Below the pieces are notes generated by a model. That model worked only from the letters and a program-made list of their open reading frames with translations, did not search any database and was not told the DNA's origin. Below, one piece after another: positions 21,961 through 31,239 of a stretch of DNA of 31,239 bases. Positions within the stretch are counted from its first letter, which is position 1. Every line of letters starts with the position of its first letter. Origin of the DNA: Condylostoma magnum (taxonomy: Eukaryota; Ciliophora; Heterotrichea; Heterotrichida; Condylostomatidae); the NCBI GenBank assembly GCA_920105805.1, contig CAKKTI010000253.1, positions 1-31,239 of the forward strand. Direction: 5' to 3'. A program made the position numbers and the translations under genes.

Positions 21961-22596
21961 ATGTCAATGTATGAAATAGATCAAATAGTCTAAGAATCAT
22001 GCTAACAAATACTGTAAAATGTGTATAAAAAGCATTAAACCCCAGTTAGATCTAAGCTTGAGTAAGAATTAGATTACTATAAAGATCTATGCTAATAATA
22101 AACTGAACAAATACGATTTTAATAAGAAATAATAGGAAAATAGCAAGTAAAAATTGAGTAATCAAGGTTAACCAAAAGCAAAAAACCAACAGTAACTGAA
22201 AAAACTCCTATAAAACTAAAAAAATAAATAACAAAAAATTCGTCAACCGAACAAAAGACTAATTAAATAAAGCAAGCAATGTAAAACAACTCAGTGATCA
22301 ACCAAGAAGACTATGATTTTTGAAGCAAAGTTGATGATTCAGATAAGCAACTATATGACTAAAAGTCAGTTATTTCAGGAGATCTTTGAATTATCTCAGC
22401 AGCTAATAAGCTATAGTCTCCAATACTACCAAATCGGTAATTAAAAAGAGGAGTAAAATCTAATCCTCTTACTAAAAATCTAATAACAAACCATTCAATC
22501 GGAGTAAATAAAACATCAATTCCAAGTAACAACAGATCTGTAAGTTAACCAAAGTCAATGAACATTAGAAAACTAGCCCAAAGAAGAATTTTATGA
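21961..22596 (+). CDS. coiled-coil and disordered Lys/Gln-rich protein
   Basis: ATG 21961 (MSMYEIDQIVQESCQQILQN) opens a frame of about 211 residues ending at TGA 22594-22596. Residues 1-70 form a Gln-rich coiled coil (LEQELDYYKDLCQQQTEQI). The rest is basic and low complexity (TKSKKPTVTEKTPIKLKKQ) with SxP motifs. Two internal TGA codons read as Trp (DYDFWSKVDD, GDLWIIS). A 15-nt GT-AG candidate (gtaagttaaccaaag, 22540-22554) lies near the end and is frame-neutral. The following gene reads in another frame whose upstream extension (PKEEFYELICLNK) is also coding-like. The two may be one gene joined by an intron I cannot place; separate genes with a 19-nt gap is the simpler reading. Confidence 0.55.
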
Positions 22597-22615
22597 GTTG
22601 ATTTGTCTTAATAAA

Positions 22616-23419
22616 ATGGAGGAATATAAAGCAAATGTAAACAAAAAGGTTGTTAAGCATTCTGAAATCAGGGATAGAAGAGAAGAGCTGAGAGATCAGA
22701 TAGGGGAAATGGATAGAGACTATGAGGACATGATAAGAGCCAGGGAGGAGTACAAAAAGCAGTTGAATGCTAAATTCTAGGATGTTTATCGTAAAATTCA
22801 AGCTACTAAAGACTATGTTATAAGTGAAGGCAAGAGAGTAAACGATATGCTAAGAGCCTTCTAATCTAAATTTGAGCACTAAATGACAGAATTGTTAAAC
22901 TTTATTAACTAAAAACTTGAAGAGCAAAAGGCTATTAGACTACAAAACCAGTAATAAAGAAGCGAAAGAATGCAATAAATCTAATCTAACTTAAATAAAG
23001 CAAAGTAATAAAGAAAGAAGTACTTATCAGATGTACTAACACCAGTTACCAACTAAACTAATGATCTTTTGAATTTCGCAAAATAAGAAATTTAAGACAG
23101 GAAATAAGGATAGGAATAGATAATTGATAAGCTGCAGGAAGAACTGTATAAAATTAATGAAAAGCAAACAGATGAAATAAAGTCCAGATCAGTTGAATCT
23201 GGAGGCCTTGTAAAACTATTTCAATAATCATACAAAAAACAAGACAAAGACGTAGAAAATTTCCGTCAGGAAGTCTTTGAACTAATGAGAGACTACAGAG
23301 AAGCCGCGGAAACTGAAGTAGAAAGCCGCTTAAACCAACAAGACCATATAATAGACAACCTGAGCAACTTCATAAAAACTTTCCAAGACACTCTCCAAGT
23401 ACTTTCAAAAGAAACCTAG
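22616..23419 (+). CDS. SF-assemblin/beta-giardin-like coiled-coil protein
   Basis: From ATG 22616 (MEEYKANVNKKVVKHSEIRD) to TAG 23417-23419, followed by an in-frame TAA: 267 residues. It is almost entirely heptad-like charged helix (RREELRDQIGEMDRDYEDM, KQEIQDRKQGQEQIIDKL), with one short break near VESGGLV. The C-terminal part (ESRLNQQDHIIDNLSNFIKT, then FQDTLQVLSKET) resembles the end of SF-assemblin family rods, which build striated rootlet fibres at basal bodies. Family assignment is by pattern only; any rod-forming cytoskeletal protein is possible. If it is continuous with the preceding gene, the protein would be about 480 residues with a disordered head, and SF-assemblins do have a non-helical head. 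Confidence 0.6.
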
Positions 23420-23446
23420 TAACCTTTATCATTAAGCTGATTAATA

Positions 23447-24073
<627 letters not shown>

Positions 24074-24223
24074 ATTTTTATTCGACAATTTAAAATAAGG
24101 GTAACTGGTTACATAATATTGATTTTTAGGCTAGTGTTAAAAGGAAAAAGTTGGATTGAGGCGTTTTAAGTTAATTTTTATGTTTTAGAAAAAATTCTTA
24201 AGAGAATTATAAGGAAAATTTAA
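24074..24223. promoter_or_regulatory. divergent promoter region, Rab and SP-repeat protein genes
   Basis: 150 AT-rich bases separate two divergent start codons, with A-rich sequence directly before the + strand ATG (aaatttaaatg). A shared regulatory region is inferred from position only. Confidence 0.4.
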
Positions 24224-25492
24224 ATGTCACAGAGAGTCGAGAAGCTTTAAGTAGAGAATGCGAAGCTACGGGATGAAATAAGAAATTTGTAGTTTGCTTT
24301 ACAGGATATTAGTCAAGATGTATCAATTACTAGTTCACCTCTTCCTAAAAAGTCTCCGAATAAACATTTTGTGTCTCAGTCTGATAAGAGAAGGTAATTA
24401 ATGAAAGAAATAGGTTAAAAGACAGATAAGAAGTTGCATGATATACCAATAGAACGGCCTTAGGTAATCACAAATAAGGAAAATTAGAAAAACTTCATAG
24501 CTAGCTTTGGAGATACATACAGTAAGTTTGATATCCCTCCATAATCTAAGATTAGGAACAATATTGTATAGGAATTAGAGTCAATTGAAATTGGAATAGA
24601 AAAGTTAGATCCTGAGTACAATGATAGTGATATAAGAGCAGAATTAGGAATGCTTAAACATTCCTTAGATAGAATTGACGCTAGTCTAGAATAAGACTAA
24701 GATGACTCATTTTCTTTAGAGGATACTAGCCCTTAATTCTAGCAACTTGCAGAATAGCCTGTGTTTGAGTAAATTTCACCTAAAAAGCCTATTGAGTCCT
24801 AAGGTATTGATGATATGTACTTACAAGCTAGTCATGAGTAACAAATTGAAATGTTTAATCCAATTGAATAAAATAGCAGAAAAGTTGAGTTTAGGAATAG
24901 CAGATAAGAGTAAAATAAGCCATAAATGCAAAGTCTTAAGCTAAAAGAATCCTTTGGGTCTTTCTATCATTCTAATAATGATACTTCTGTAGAAAAGTCT
25001 TATGAAAACAGGAAATCAAAAACACAGTGCAAGGCTAAAAAGCATTTTAATAAGGGGAAGTAGAAAAGAAATGCATCAATTGAAAAGTCTAATACTCTGG
25101 ATTAATAGTCCTCTGATAATTGTATTATTAAAGAAATTTAAGCTTTGAGGAAGGAAAACTAGTTTTTAAGAAATTAATTAAGAAAAAAGTCAAAATCACC
25201 TATAAGGACTCCTAGTAGATCACGTTCCAGAAACATTACTCCCAGGAGGAATTCAGCTTCAAGTAAAAACATAAGAAAACCCTCGAAATCACCGTCAAGA
25301 TCGCCATTACGGTCACCGTTAAGGAAGCAAATTAATACATCTATGACGAGAAGGCCATCCAGATCTCCATCTGCTACATCTATCAATAATTTAACGCCTA
25401 GGAGATAGAAACATTGCTCTACTTGTGATCATTTGTTGTCTAAAGGGTTTAGTACTGTATATTGCTCAAAGCATGGAAATAATGCAATTTAA
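24224..25492 (+). CDS. coiled-coil protein with Ser-Pro/Arg-rich repeats and a small Cys/His cluster
   Basis: 422 residues from MSQRVEKLQVENAKLRDEIR, a clear coiled-coil start, to TAA 25490-25492. The middle is acidic and Gln-rich (LEQDQDDSFSLED). A second short coil (EIQALRKENQFLRNQLRKK) precedes a basic region, about 310-390, of SPxR/SRSP repeats (SKSPSRSPLRSPLRKQ), a likely phosphorylation-rich, microtubule- or RNA-facing segment. Near the end C-x2-C then C-x3-H (HCSTCDHLL, VYCSKHG) could bind one zinc ion. The frame stays protein-like for some codons beyond the TAA, so the C-terminus may be longer. No family was recognised; coil-repeat-coil proteins of this sort are common at centrioles and cortical microtubules. 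Confidence 0.72.
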
Positions 25493-25823
25493 AATATTAG
25501 TAACTATTAATAAAATATATGGGTTATATAGTCATTAGTTGCAGAAGGGTTTTCAATTATTAATTATTAAGTAAAATCGAATTCATTTTAGTTAGGAATA
25601 GTTGGATAGTAGTAATATAGCATCTTTATTAAAGTACATTTATTAGTATGTATCTGTAATAAAACTTAATACAAATGACTAGTTTAAAAAAACAGTATTG
25701 ATTCTTAGCCACTTATTTAAATATAAAGGCCTAAATAAACTTATATTTAAATATTTCCAATAATAAAATACCTTATTCAATACTTCCCTTATAATAAACC
25801 CACAACTAAACAAATATACTTAA
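25493..25823. other. convergent intergenic region, AT-rich
   Basis: 331 bases lie between two converging genes, the loosest spacing in the window. The first 170 bases could extend the upstream gene in frame (GFSIINYQVKSNSFQLGIV) but without convincing bias. The rest is A/T runs (atttaaatataaaggcc, ataataaaatacc). No RNA gene or repeat was identified. Confidence 0.45.
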
Positions 25824-26354
25824 TTAATACGAACTATCCATAATACTCGTCTTGCAAATCGGACATTTTGGTTTAATTCTTAATCAGTTCTCAACACATT
25901 CAGAATGGAACAGATGAGTACAAGGTAGTATACTTGCAATTTTACCCGAATTGATACTGTCATAGCAGATACTGCATTCAGAATCGAATCCAGTTGAGCT
26001 TATCTAAGGAAGACTTCTTATCATCTTCTCTATATCACTCGTTTTAAATGAATCTTCATCATAACGAGTAATGATATCTAGCGATGTCAGCTCTAAATGG
26101 TTCAATTCATCTGAAGTTTAATAATACTCTTAGTATGGTAAATATAATCTTCTAGTAAGCCTTAGACAGATTTTACGAGTAATTATAATTATAAATAACA
26201 TAATTATCCATAAAATAAGAGAAACAAGAGGAGATAGTACTTGATAGATTGCTAAGCAAGATGATACTATTAAGGCCAAGATTGATGTTTGCTTTGTAAA
26301 GGTTACCATGAAATTTACTACTGTTATTCAGTGAAAGATTAATAAAAGCTCCAT
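25824..26354 (-). CDS. membrane-anchored RING-H2 protein, likely E3 ubiquitin ligase
   Basis: 176 residues from ATG 26354 (MELLLIFHWITVVNF), with ATG 26309 as alternative start. Residues about 20-60 hold one or two transmembrane helices (ILALIVSSCLAIYQVL, LILWIIMLFIIIITRK). After a linker, the RING-H2 reads CSICYD, then LPCTHLFHSEC, then CPICK: C-x2-C, C-x-H-x2-H-x2-C and C-x2-C, all eight zinc ligands present. The conserved Trp before the last Cys pair (NWLRIKPKCPIC) is TGA at 25884-25886. The end is TAA 25824-25826, close after the RING. Membrane RING-H2 proteins pair with E2 enzymes in ER, Golgi or endosomal quality control; the substrate is unknown. It follows the coiled-coil gene by 46 nt. 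Confidence 0.87.
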
Positions 26355-26400
26355 TATTTATTTTTGGAGCGTTATTTTCGATAAAAATTATTTAAATATT

Positions 26401-28161
26401 TTAAGAATTTGTGCCTCTGGATTTTTGACGAGAGTTGGGATTATACTGACTCTGTATACTTTGTACATTTCCTAGATTGCTTTAAATTATTCTAGATACC
26501 TCTTCTATAAGATTTACTTATATTTATTAGAGTTGTGGAATTGTGTATCTCTTTTCATTATGAATGATTATGTTTTCATCAATAATAGAACTTTTGTTCA
26601 TGCTTTATCCTCTGCTTCTCTTATAGATTAAAGGTGACTTTGCCCCTGTGGATAGCCTTAAATTTAGAAACTACGGACGAGGGTTTTTATCCGACTCATC
26701 CTTAAATTACAGCTTTTACTATATTTTTAAATACTCTGCTATATTCCATACCATTCTGCTTATAAGATCTTAAAAGATAGCATTATTATTATCTTTATCA
26801 GTAGCTAGGTTAAATTAGTACAAGGCTTCTTTTACCTATAAAACTAGATTAGCTTATCCAGAGGAACATTAGCTTTAAACTAGATTCACTTTACTTAAAG
26901 TTTCTTAAATAAACGCATAAAGTTCGTTTTCTCTCTTAACAGTTTCTTCATTCTACTGCATAAGCCTATTTTGATTCTCTTTATTCAAGTACTCTAGCTT
27001 TTTATCTATTAAATTATTAGTATGCAGGAAAACCTGCTACTCAATGCGTTCTGGTTTAATCATATTATCTAATAACACTTCTAAATCATCTATATTAATC
27101 AAATTAGCTTGATCTACTTTCTTTTTCTTATTAACTTAATCACTTTGCTCTTGCCTTATTTTTAGTATTTTTTACATTTTTTTAGAATTTCGTATTTCAA
27201 TGTTTTTAAAGTCCTTTAAAATTAACTTAGTTTGATAGTCACGACTTTTCGCTACTTATCCTTCTAGCATTGCTATATTGAATTACTTAAAGACTATATG
27301 CTCGTATTATGTGAACTTCTTTTCAATACGTTTATTGGTACATGCGTAGAAAATATCTGAAATGATTTAGTGAAATTTAAAAGGTAGAATACAATCTATG
27401 AAAAAGTCTCTTTTTTATTACTCATTTAATTGCTCTTCAATCTATAATTTCAATTCATCAATCACCTTTTAACGTTACTCAAACTTATCATTGAATAAAT
27501 GTACATCCAGCTTCTCTTTATCTAAATTTTCGCATTGTTGTTAAACCTATGCAACATCAGACCTAAAGTTGTTAATATTACTTAAAAGCCCATTTAAATC
27601 TATAATCGCGTTGCTTAGCCGATTCCCGAATTGCTCTACCTTATCTTCTGTTTTTTAAACAAATAAAGAGTACTAATCATTCATTTTGGTAAACTCTTCA
27701 TTTAAATTTCCAATCATTCCAATCATGTTATCTTTAAAGTTCTCTATGGTAAAGTGAAATTTTTAAATATCATCAGATTATCTTAAGGTCAAATCTTCAA
27801 GCCTTAAAATCTAATCACAGCTAACCTTCTGTGTATATTCAACCGATTTCATATTCTCCCTTAAATTCAATGTTTCCTAACTCATCTAAATTAAGTCTTT
27901 TTTTCTATTGCCCCGCAAATCTACCAATTAGTTCTCCAACTTCTCCAATACAGTTTCAAATTTCTAATTTCCGAATATAGAACTCTCTAAATTCTGTACC
28001 TTAGTAGCCAACTTTTTAACTCTCTTCCTCAGAGTAGAACTTTCCTCTTATTCCTATTTTAATTAATCCCCTATAGGCTCTATTTACTAAAAGATTATAT
28101 CTCTTATTCTAGTTTCAAATTTAAACCATTCCATCTCCGCTGGTACTTTAACTTATTCCAT
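26401..28161 (-). CDS. 586-aa coiled-coil protein, unrecognised
   Basis: Open from ATG 28161 (MEQVKVPAEMEWFKFETRIR) to TAA 26401-26403. An in-frame ATG at 28134 (MEWFKFE) is an alternative. Coiled coil dominates: STLRKRVKKLATKVQNLESS, FETVLEKLENQLVDLRGN, VIDELKLQIEEQLNEQQ and KLEYLNKENQNRLMQQNEE. A less coil-like stretch in the middle (CILPFKFHQIISDIFYACT) may be a small fold. The C-terminal 100 residues are polar (SPLIYKRSRGQSMNKSS; YNPNSRQKSRGTNS). Its start is 18 nt from the divergent phosphatase-like gene. Size and composition suit a centriole, rootlet or transition-zone protein, but no family was recognised. Confidence 0.75.
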
Positions 28162-28179
28162 TAAGATTAAATATTCACA
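28162..28179. promoter_or_regulatory. 18-nt gap between head-to-head start codons
   Basis: Only taagattaaatattcaca lies between the two divergent ATGs. If both starts are right, promoter and 5' leaders must overlap the coding regions. Using ATG 28134 for the minus gene widens the gap to 45 nt. No motif is claimed. Confidence 0.4.
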
Positions 28180-29346
28180 ATGGATACAGGAATTATAGGA
28201 GCAATTAAAATCAAAGACGGGTTGTTTGTAGGGGATGAATTTGCTGCTTAAGATTTAGAGTTTGTGGTTGCAAATAAAGTAACTAGAATCATAAATTGTG
28301 CGGCCCGGTAAGTTCCTAATCATTGAGAGCCAATTGGAGTATCATATATTGCATTCACTTGGTTGGATCATGAGTAATAAGTTATTTTTGATGCAAAGGG
28401 ACAGGTTTTTGAGTAGATTTACAGTTTTATTGATTAAGGACTGGAAAATGCTGATAGCGTTTTAGTCCATTCCGTTCGAGGGCAGTCTAGATGTCTGGCT
28501 ATAGCAACAGCTTATATGATGCGTAAATTTCGATGAACTTTAATGAAATCTCTGGAATTCATAAATTTCCGACGTCCAGATATGGATTTAAGACAAAGTT
28601 TTGTATAATAATTAGGAAATTTAGAAAATAAGCTGCAAAGATAAGGCCTGGGTCCAAAAAGTGATAACTGAACTGAGCTTGGAGAGGAGGCTAGTATTGA
28701 AAGTGAAGAATTAGTGCTGAGAAATACTTTCTTAAATGCACAGACTGGCCCACTAGCAGATAATCCAGAAGCAACTAAAGAATGAGTAAGAAAATTATAC
28801 TGGAGTGACAAATAAGAAGAAGGTGAAAAGATTTAAGTTGATTATCCACATCCAGAAGCTAAGAATAAGGTTGAAGAAGGATTTGCAATACTAAAATCTA
28901 ATGTAAAAGGAGCTGATAAGACGGAAAAAAGGGTTCCTGTATATGATTTCAACAAGCCAAAGCAAAGGCCTAATTTTAATAATCAAATTATAAGAGAGTA
29001 GAAGTCAAATAAAGATCCGTAATTTGATAATCTGCAGAAAGTGGCTAATAATGTTTATTAAAGTAGTAATAATGACTCGCCGATAAGACGACCTAATAAC
29101 TTCTCTAAGGGAGTAAGAGGAAATAGTAAGGATAAATTAAGGAAAAAACCAGTTATACCTGGCAGATAAAATGTTAAAATTCCAGCTAAGCCAAGAGCTA
29201 CTAATACTATAGGAGGAAGAGGGAAAAAGAGGCCTATAACGGCTCCTAATAATGTAGGAGCAAAGAAAACTTCATTAATACAGAGTCTAACACCTGTAAG
29301 AGGAAATTCTGGAGGAAATCTGCCGAGGAGGGGTAGATTAATTTAA
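28180..29346 (+). CDS. dual-specificity phosphatase-fold protein lacking the catalytic Cys (pseudophosphatase)
   Basis: 388 residues from MDTGIIGAIKIKDGLFVGDE to TAA 29344-29346. Residues 1-150 follow the DSP fold: LFVGDEFAAQDLEF, VTRIINCAARQVPN (the INC before strand 3), the acid loop FTWLDHEQ with Asp63, and the phosphate loop VHSVRGQSR (97-104). DSPs need HCxxGxxR. Here Cys is Ser98 (TCC) while the His, Gly and Arg104 remain, so it should bind but not hydrolyse phosphate. Helix AYMMRKFRW and FRRPDMDLRQSFVQQL complete the domain. Residues about 195-240 (TGPLADNPEATKEWVRKL) are a conserved-looking linker, and the tail is basic and disordered (RGKKRPITAPNNVGAKK). TGA codes for Trp four times. 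A scaffold or phospho-reader role is inferred, as in the STYX pseudophosphatase. Confidence 0.9.
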
Positions 29347-29449
29347 ATTTTTGATATTTATTAAATAAGGTCATTTGCTATTATATGAAAAGTGTGATTT
29401 AGTATATAGCAAATTCTATTTCATGTGTAACTTTTACAAAATTTACTAG
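29347..29449. other. short convergent intergenic region
   Basis: About 100 AT-rich bases lie between the phosphatase-like gene and the coiled-coil gene. Loosely repeated words occur in both orientations (tttgctattatatgaaaag; atagcaaattctatttcat). The minus-strand gene could extend here to a TAA at 29399-29401. Confidence 0.4.
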
Positions 29450-31210
29450 CTAAGTTCGAGTATACCACGAATTCTTCTTAAACTTATTCCCTTCTATTGG
29501 AGTTTAATCTAGTCTCCTTCTTAGCAATTCTTCTCTGCGTCTAAGAGACTTTTCATCTTCTTGATAATCTTTAATTTCACTTTTGAGCACTAATACTTCT
29601 TATTACGAGTATTTAAGCTCTTGTAAAAGAAAAGGAATTCTTTTTAGTTCTTCGAAAACTGCTTAAATCCAGGGCATAACATCTTATTATTAGGCTTATC
29701 ATAAGGCAGCTTCTTCCTGCATTCTTTAAGATAGATTCTGAATACTAGAATTATTAAAAGTTTGTATGGTTTTAACCAGGTAATCCAGTAGTTTGCATTG
29801 TTCTTATAGTTTTGAGTTTTACTTATTCATTTACATTATTTTAAATTAAGCTTCAATTAACTGTTCTTTTTCTTATTTATTCTATTCTGAATTTGCTTAC
29901 AATTATCCTTGTAATCTTTAATTTGCTTATTACTCATTTTGTAGGTTTTCAAGAGCTTGTGATAGAGAATCTGTGAGATTTTGTATTCTTATGTTTAGTT
30001 GATGAAGCTAGCTCTCATTTTCTTATTGTGTTGATGCTTATTAATGACTGAATTGATTAAAATTATGTTCTCTGTTTTATTAGTGGATTTACAACTGGTT
30101 TAGTTATTGTTCTAATTTGTTATTTTGATCTTTTAACTATTACATGCTTTCATCCTTTTACTAGGCCTTTTATTAGTAGTTTTATACATCGATTTATAGA
30201 TCTTTGATCTGTTTTAGATAGTTTTGTTCAGTTTCATAAACAATGTTTTATTCATTGATTTCTAAATGATGTATACGATTTTTGTATTATTGGATTAGCT
30301 TGTCATAATCATAATTCTCATTTTTTAGTTGTAAATACTTAGCCTCTAATCTTTCATTATATTATACTTGTTATTTCAGTTAGTATTATAATGATTGCTT
30401 TTATTATTTAGGCCTTTGCTGCTTTTGAGAGATCCAAAATACTGATATGTTTTTAATAAAGTACTATGTCTATGACGATAAGTATCCATAATTTTCTAAG
30501 CAATAATTCAGAATGTTATGATAGAATAAATTACTTCTTCCTGTATAAATTCCATGAGAGATCAAATCACTCTAATTCAGATTCTCAATATAGTCTAATA
30601 AAGAGGATTTCTCTTCCTCTAATCTTTAATTCTCCTCTTCTAATTATTGCAATGATTCAGTTGCATACTCCAGGTTATTCTCAATTTCCTATATCAAAGC
30701 GTCTTTTTTCAGATTCTTTTGACTTAGTTGGTCTAATTACTACGCTAATATTGTATTCTAGCCATAATCATTCTATTCCAAATCTTTTAATTTCAAGCTC
30801 ATTTCCTCTATTTCTTATCTTTATTAATCACACGTTAATTGCTCATAGTTGTATACTTCTTCTAATTTTCCCATTTCTCTAAGCATTTCACTATATTTTT
30901 AATACAAGTATCCATAAATTTCTTATAATTAACCGTAGTTTAGCTAGGTTCCAGGAGGAGGAAAGTACAAGTTATCATTTATTGGTAGGTTTTACTTTTA
31001 TATTATATTTTAAAGCGACTCCACTCTTTAATTAGCTTCTTTTAATTATTATGATATAGGAGAAGGCTTTCCTAGCATATCCTCAGTGACTGGGAGCTAG
31101 TGTCCTGGGCTTAAATCTTAAATACGAGTTTCACAAAGCCATCTATATTATTCGAACTATCTTAATCTTTGTGCCTAAGATCTGACTTTCTCTCTTAGTT
31201 ATTATTCCAT
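29450..31210 (-). CDS. long coiled-coil protein, basal-body or axoneme type
   Basis: From ATG 31210 (MEQQLREKVRSQAQRLRQFE) to TAG 29450-29452, about 586 residues. A conserved-looking head (YRWLCETRIQDLSPGHQLPV, FPPPGTQLNYGQLQEIYGYL) precedes continuous Gln/Glu/Asn-rich coil (LEEENQRLEEEKSSLLDYI, YLQLKNENYDYDKLIQQY, LENLQNEQQANQRLQGQL) and a C-terminal segment with Arg-rich heptads (EKSLRRREELLRRRL). Between about 30430 and 30590 the reading is less coil-like (GIYTGRSNLFYHNILNYC) and may hide an intron or a hinge; no 15-nt GT-AG unit is obvious. The frame is otherwise unbroken. A + strand open frame at 30466-30882 is its antisense shadow. The family was not recognised; head plus rod is common in centriolar and ciliary proteins. 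Confidence 0.74.
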
Positions 31211-31239
31211 TATTTAAATTTTAGAAAGATTATTGAATA

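Noticed and set aside
25174-25386. 70-aa minus ORF rich in Asp, Gly and Leu
   Set aside because: Mirror image of the SPxR/SRSP repeat region of the + strand gene.
28512-28811. 99-aa minus ORF
   Set aside because: Antisense to the phosphatase-fold domain and linker of the + strand gene.
30466-30882. 138-aa + strand ORF, the longest standard-code ORF in the window
   Set aside because: It is the antisense of a long coiled-coil gene. Its Ser/Leu/Ile/Asn-rich composition is what reverse-complemented Gln/Glu/Lys codons give, and it has no domain.

Overview
The window reads as macronuclear-type DNA of a heterotrich ciliate that uses a Condylostoma-like nuclear code (NCBI table 28). TAA and TAG are read as Gln and TGA as Trp throughout conserved proteins. 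Examples are the Brr2 helicase motif L-A-W-G-V with TGA at 14287 and the Rab motif I-W-D-T-A-G-Q with TGA at 18360 and TAG at 18375. The same triplets also end genes: two Rab proteins finish in prenylation motifs, CxC followed by TAA (18837) and CC followed by TAG (23447). Because TAA and TAG terminate as well as TGA, the karyorelict code (table 27) fits less well. One clear 15-nt GT-AG intron in a Rab gene also points to heterotrichs. The sequence is AT-rich. I saw no tRNA or rRNA gene, transposon, retroelement, CRISPR array or telomere. A standard-code reading breaks nearly every gene, so boundaries were set from protein-like content, start context, domains and terminal stop codons. Starts and ends are good to a few codons where a domain fixes them and softer elsewhere.

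Layout: 1-554, two small + strand coding segments. 551-3368 (-), an LRRC23-like radial-spoke protein downstream of an SK-type potassium channel. 3618-4715 (+), a 365-aa protein of unknown function. 4725-6045 (-), a protein with two helix-turn-helix-like segments and a 78-aa protein. 6056-6334 (+), a small membrane protein. 6331-12035 (-), a long block split here into an ARM-like helical repeat protein, an EF-hand/IQ protein and a coiled-coil scaffold with a ubiquitin-like start (ATG11/FIP200-like). 12169-18147 (+), complete Brr2, followed 8 nt later by a Rab GTPase. 18842-21640 (-), a cyclic-nucleotide-gated channel. 21961-23419 (+), two coiled-coil segments, the second SF-assemblin-like. 23447-24073 (-), a Rab2/4/14-like GTPase. 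24224-25492 (+), a coiled-coil/SP-repeat protein. 25824-28161 (-), a membrane RING-H2 protein downstream of a coiled-coil protein. 28180-29346 (+), a dual-specificity phosphatase-fold protein without its catalytic Cys. 29450-31210 (-), a long coiled-coil protein.

The main architectural feature is extreme packing. Convergent genes abut or share stop-codon bases (551-554, 6331-6334, 4713-4727, 18837-18844). Codirectional genes are 0-50 nt apart, and two head-to-head start pairs are only 10 and 18 nt apart. Ion channels, ciliary and basal-body-like coiled coils, vesicle-traffic GTPases and splicing functions are intermixed. I see no operon logic beyond proximity.
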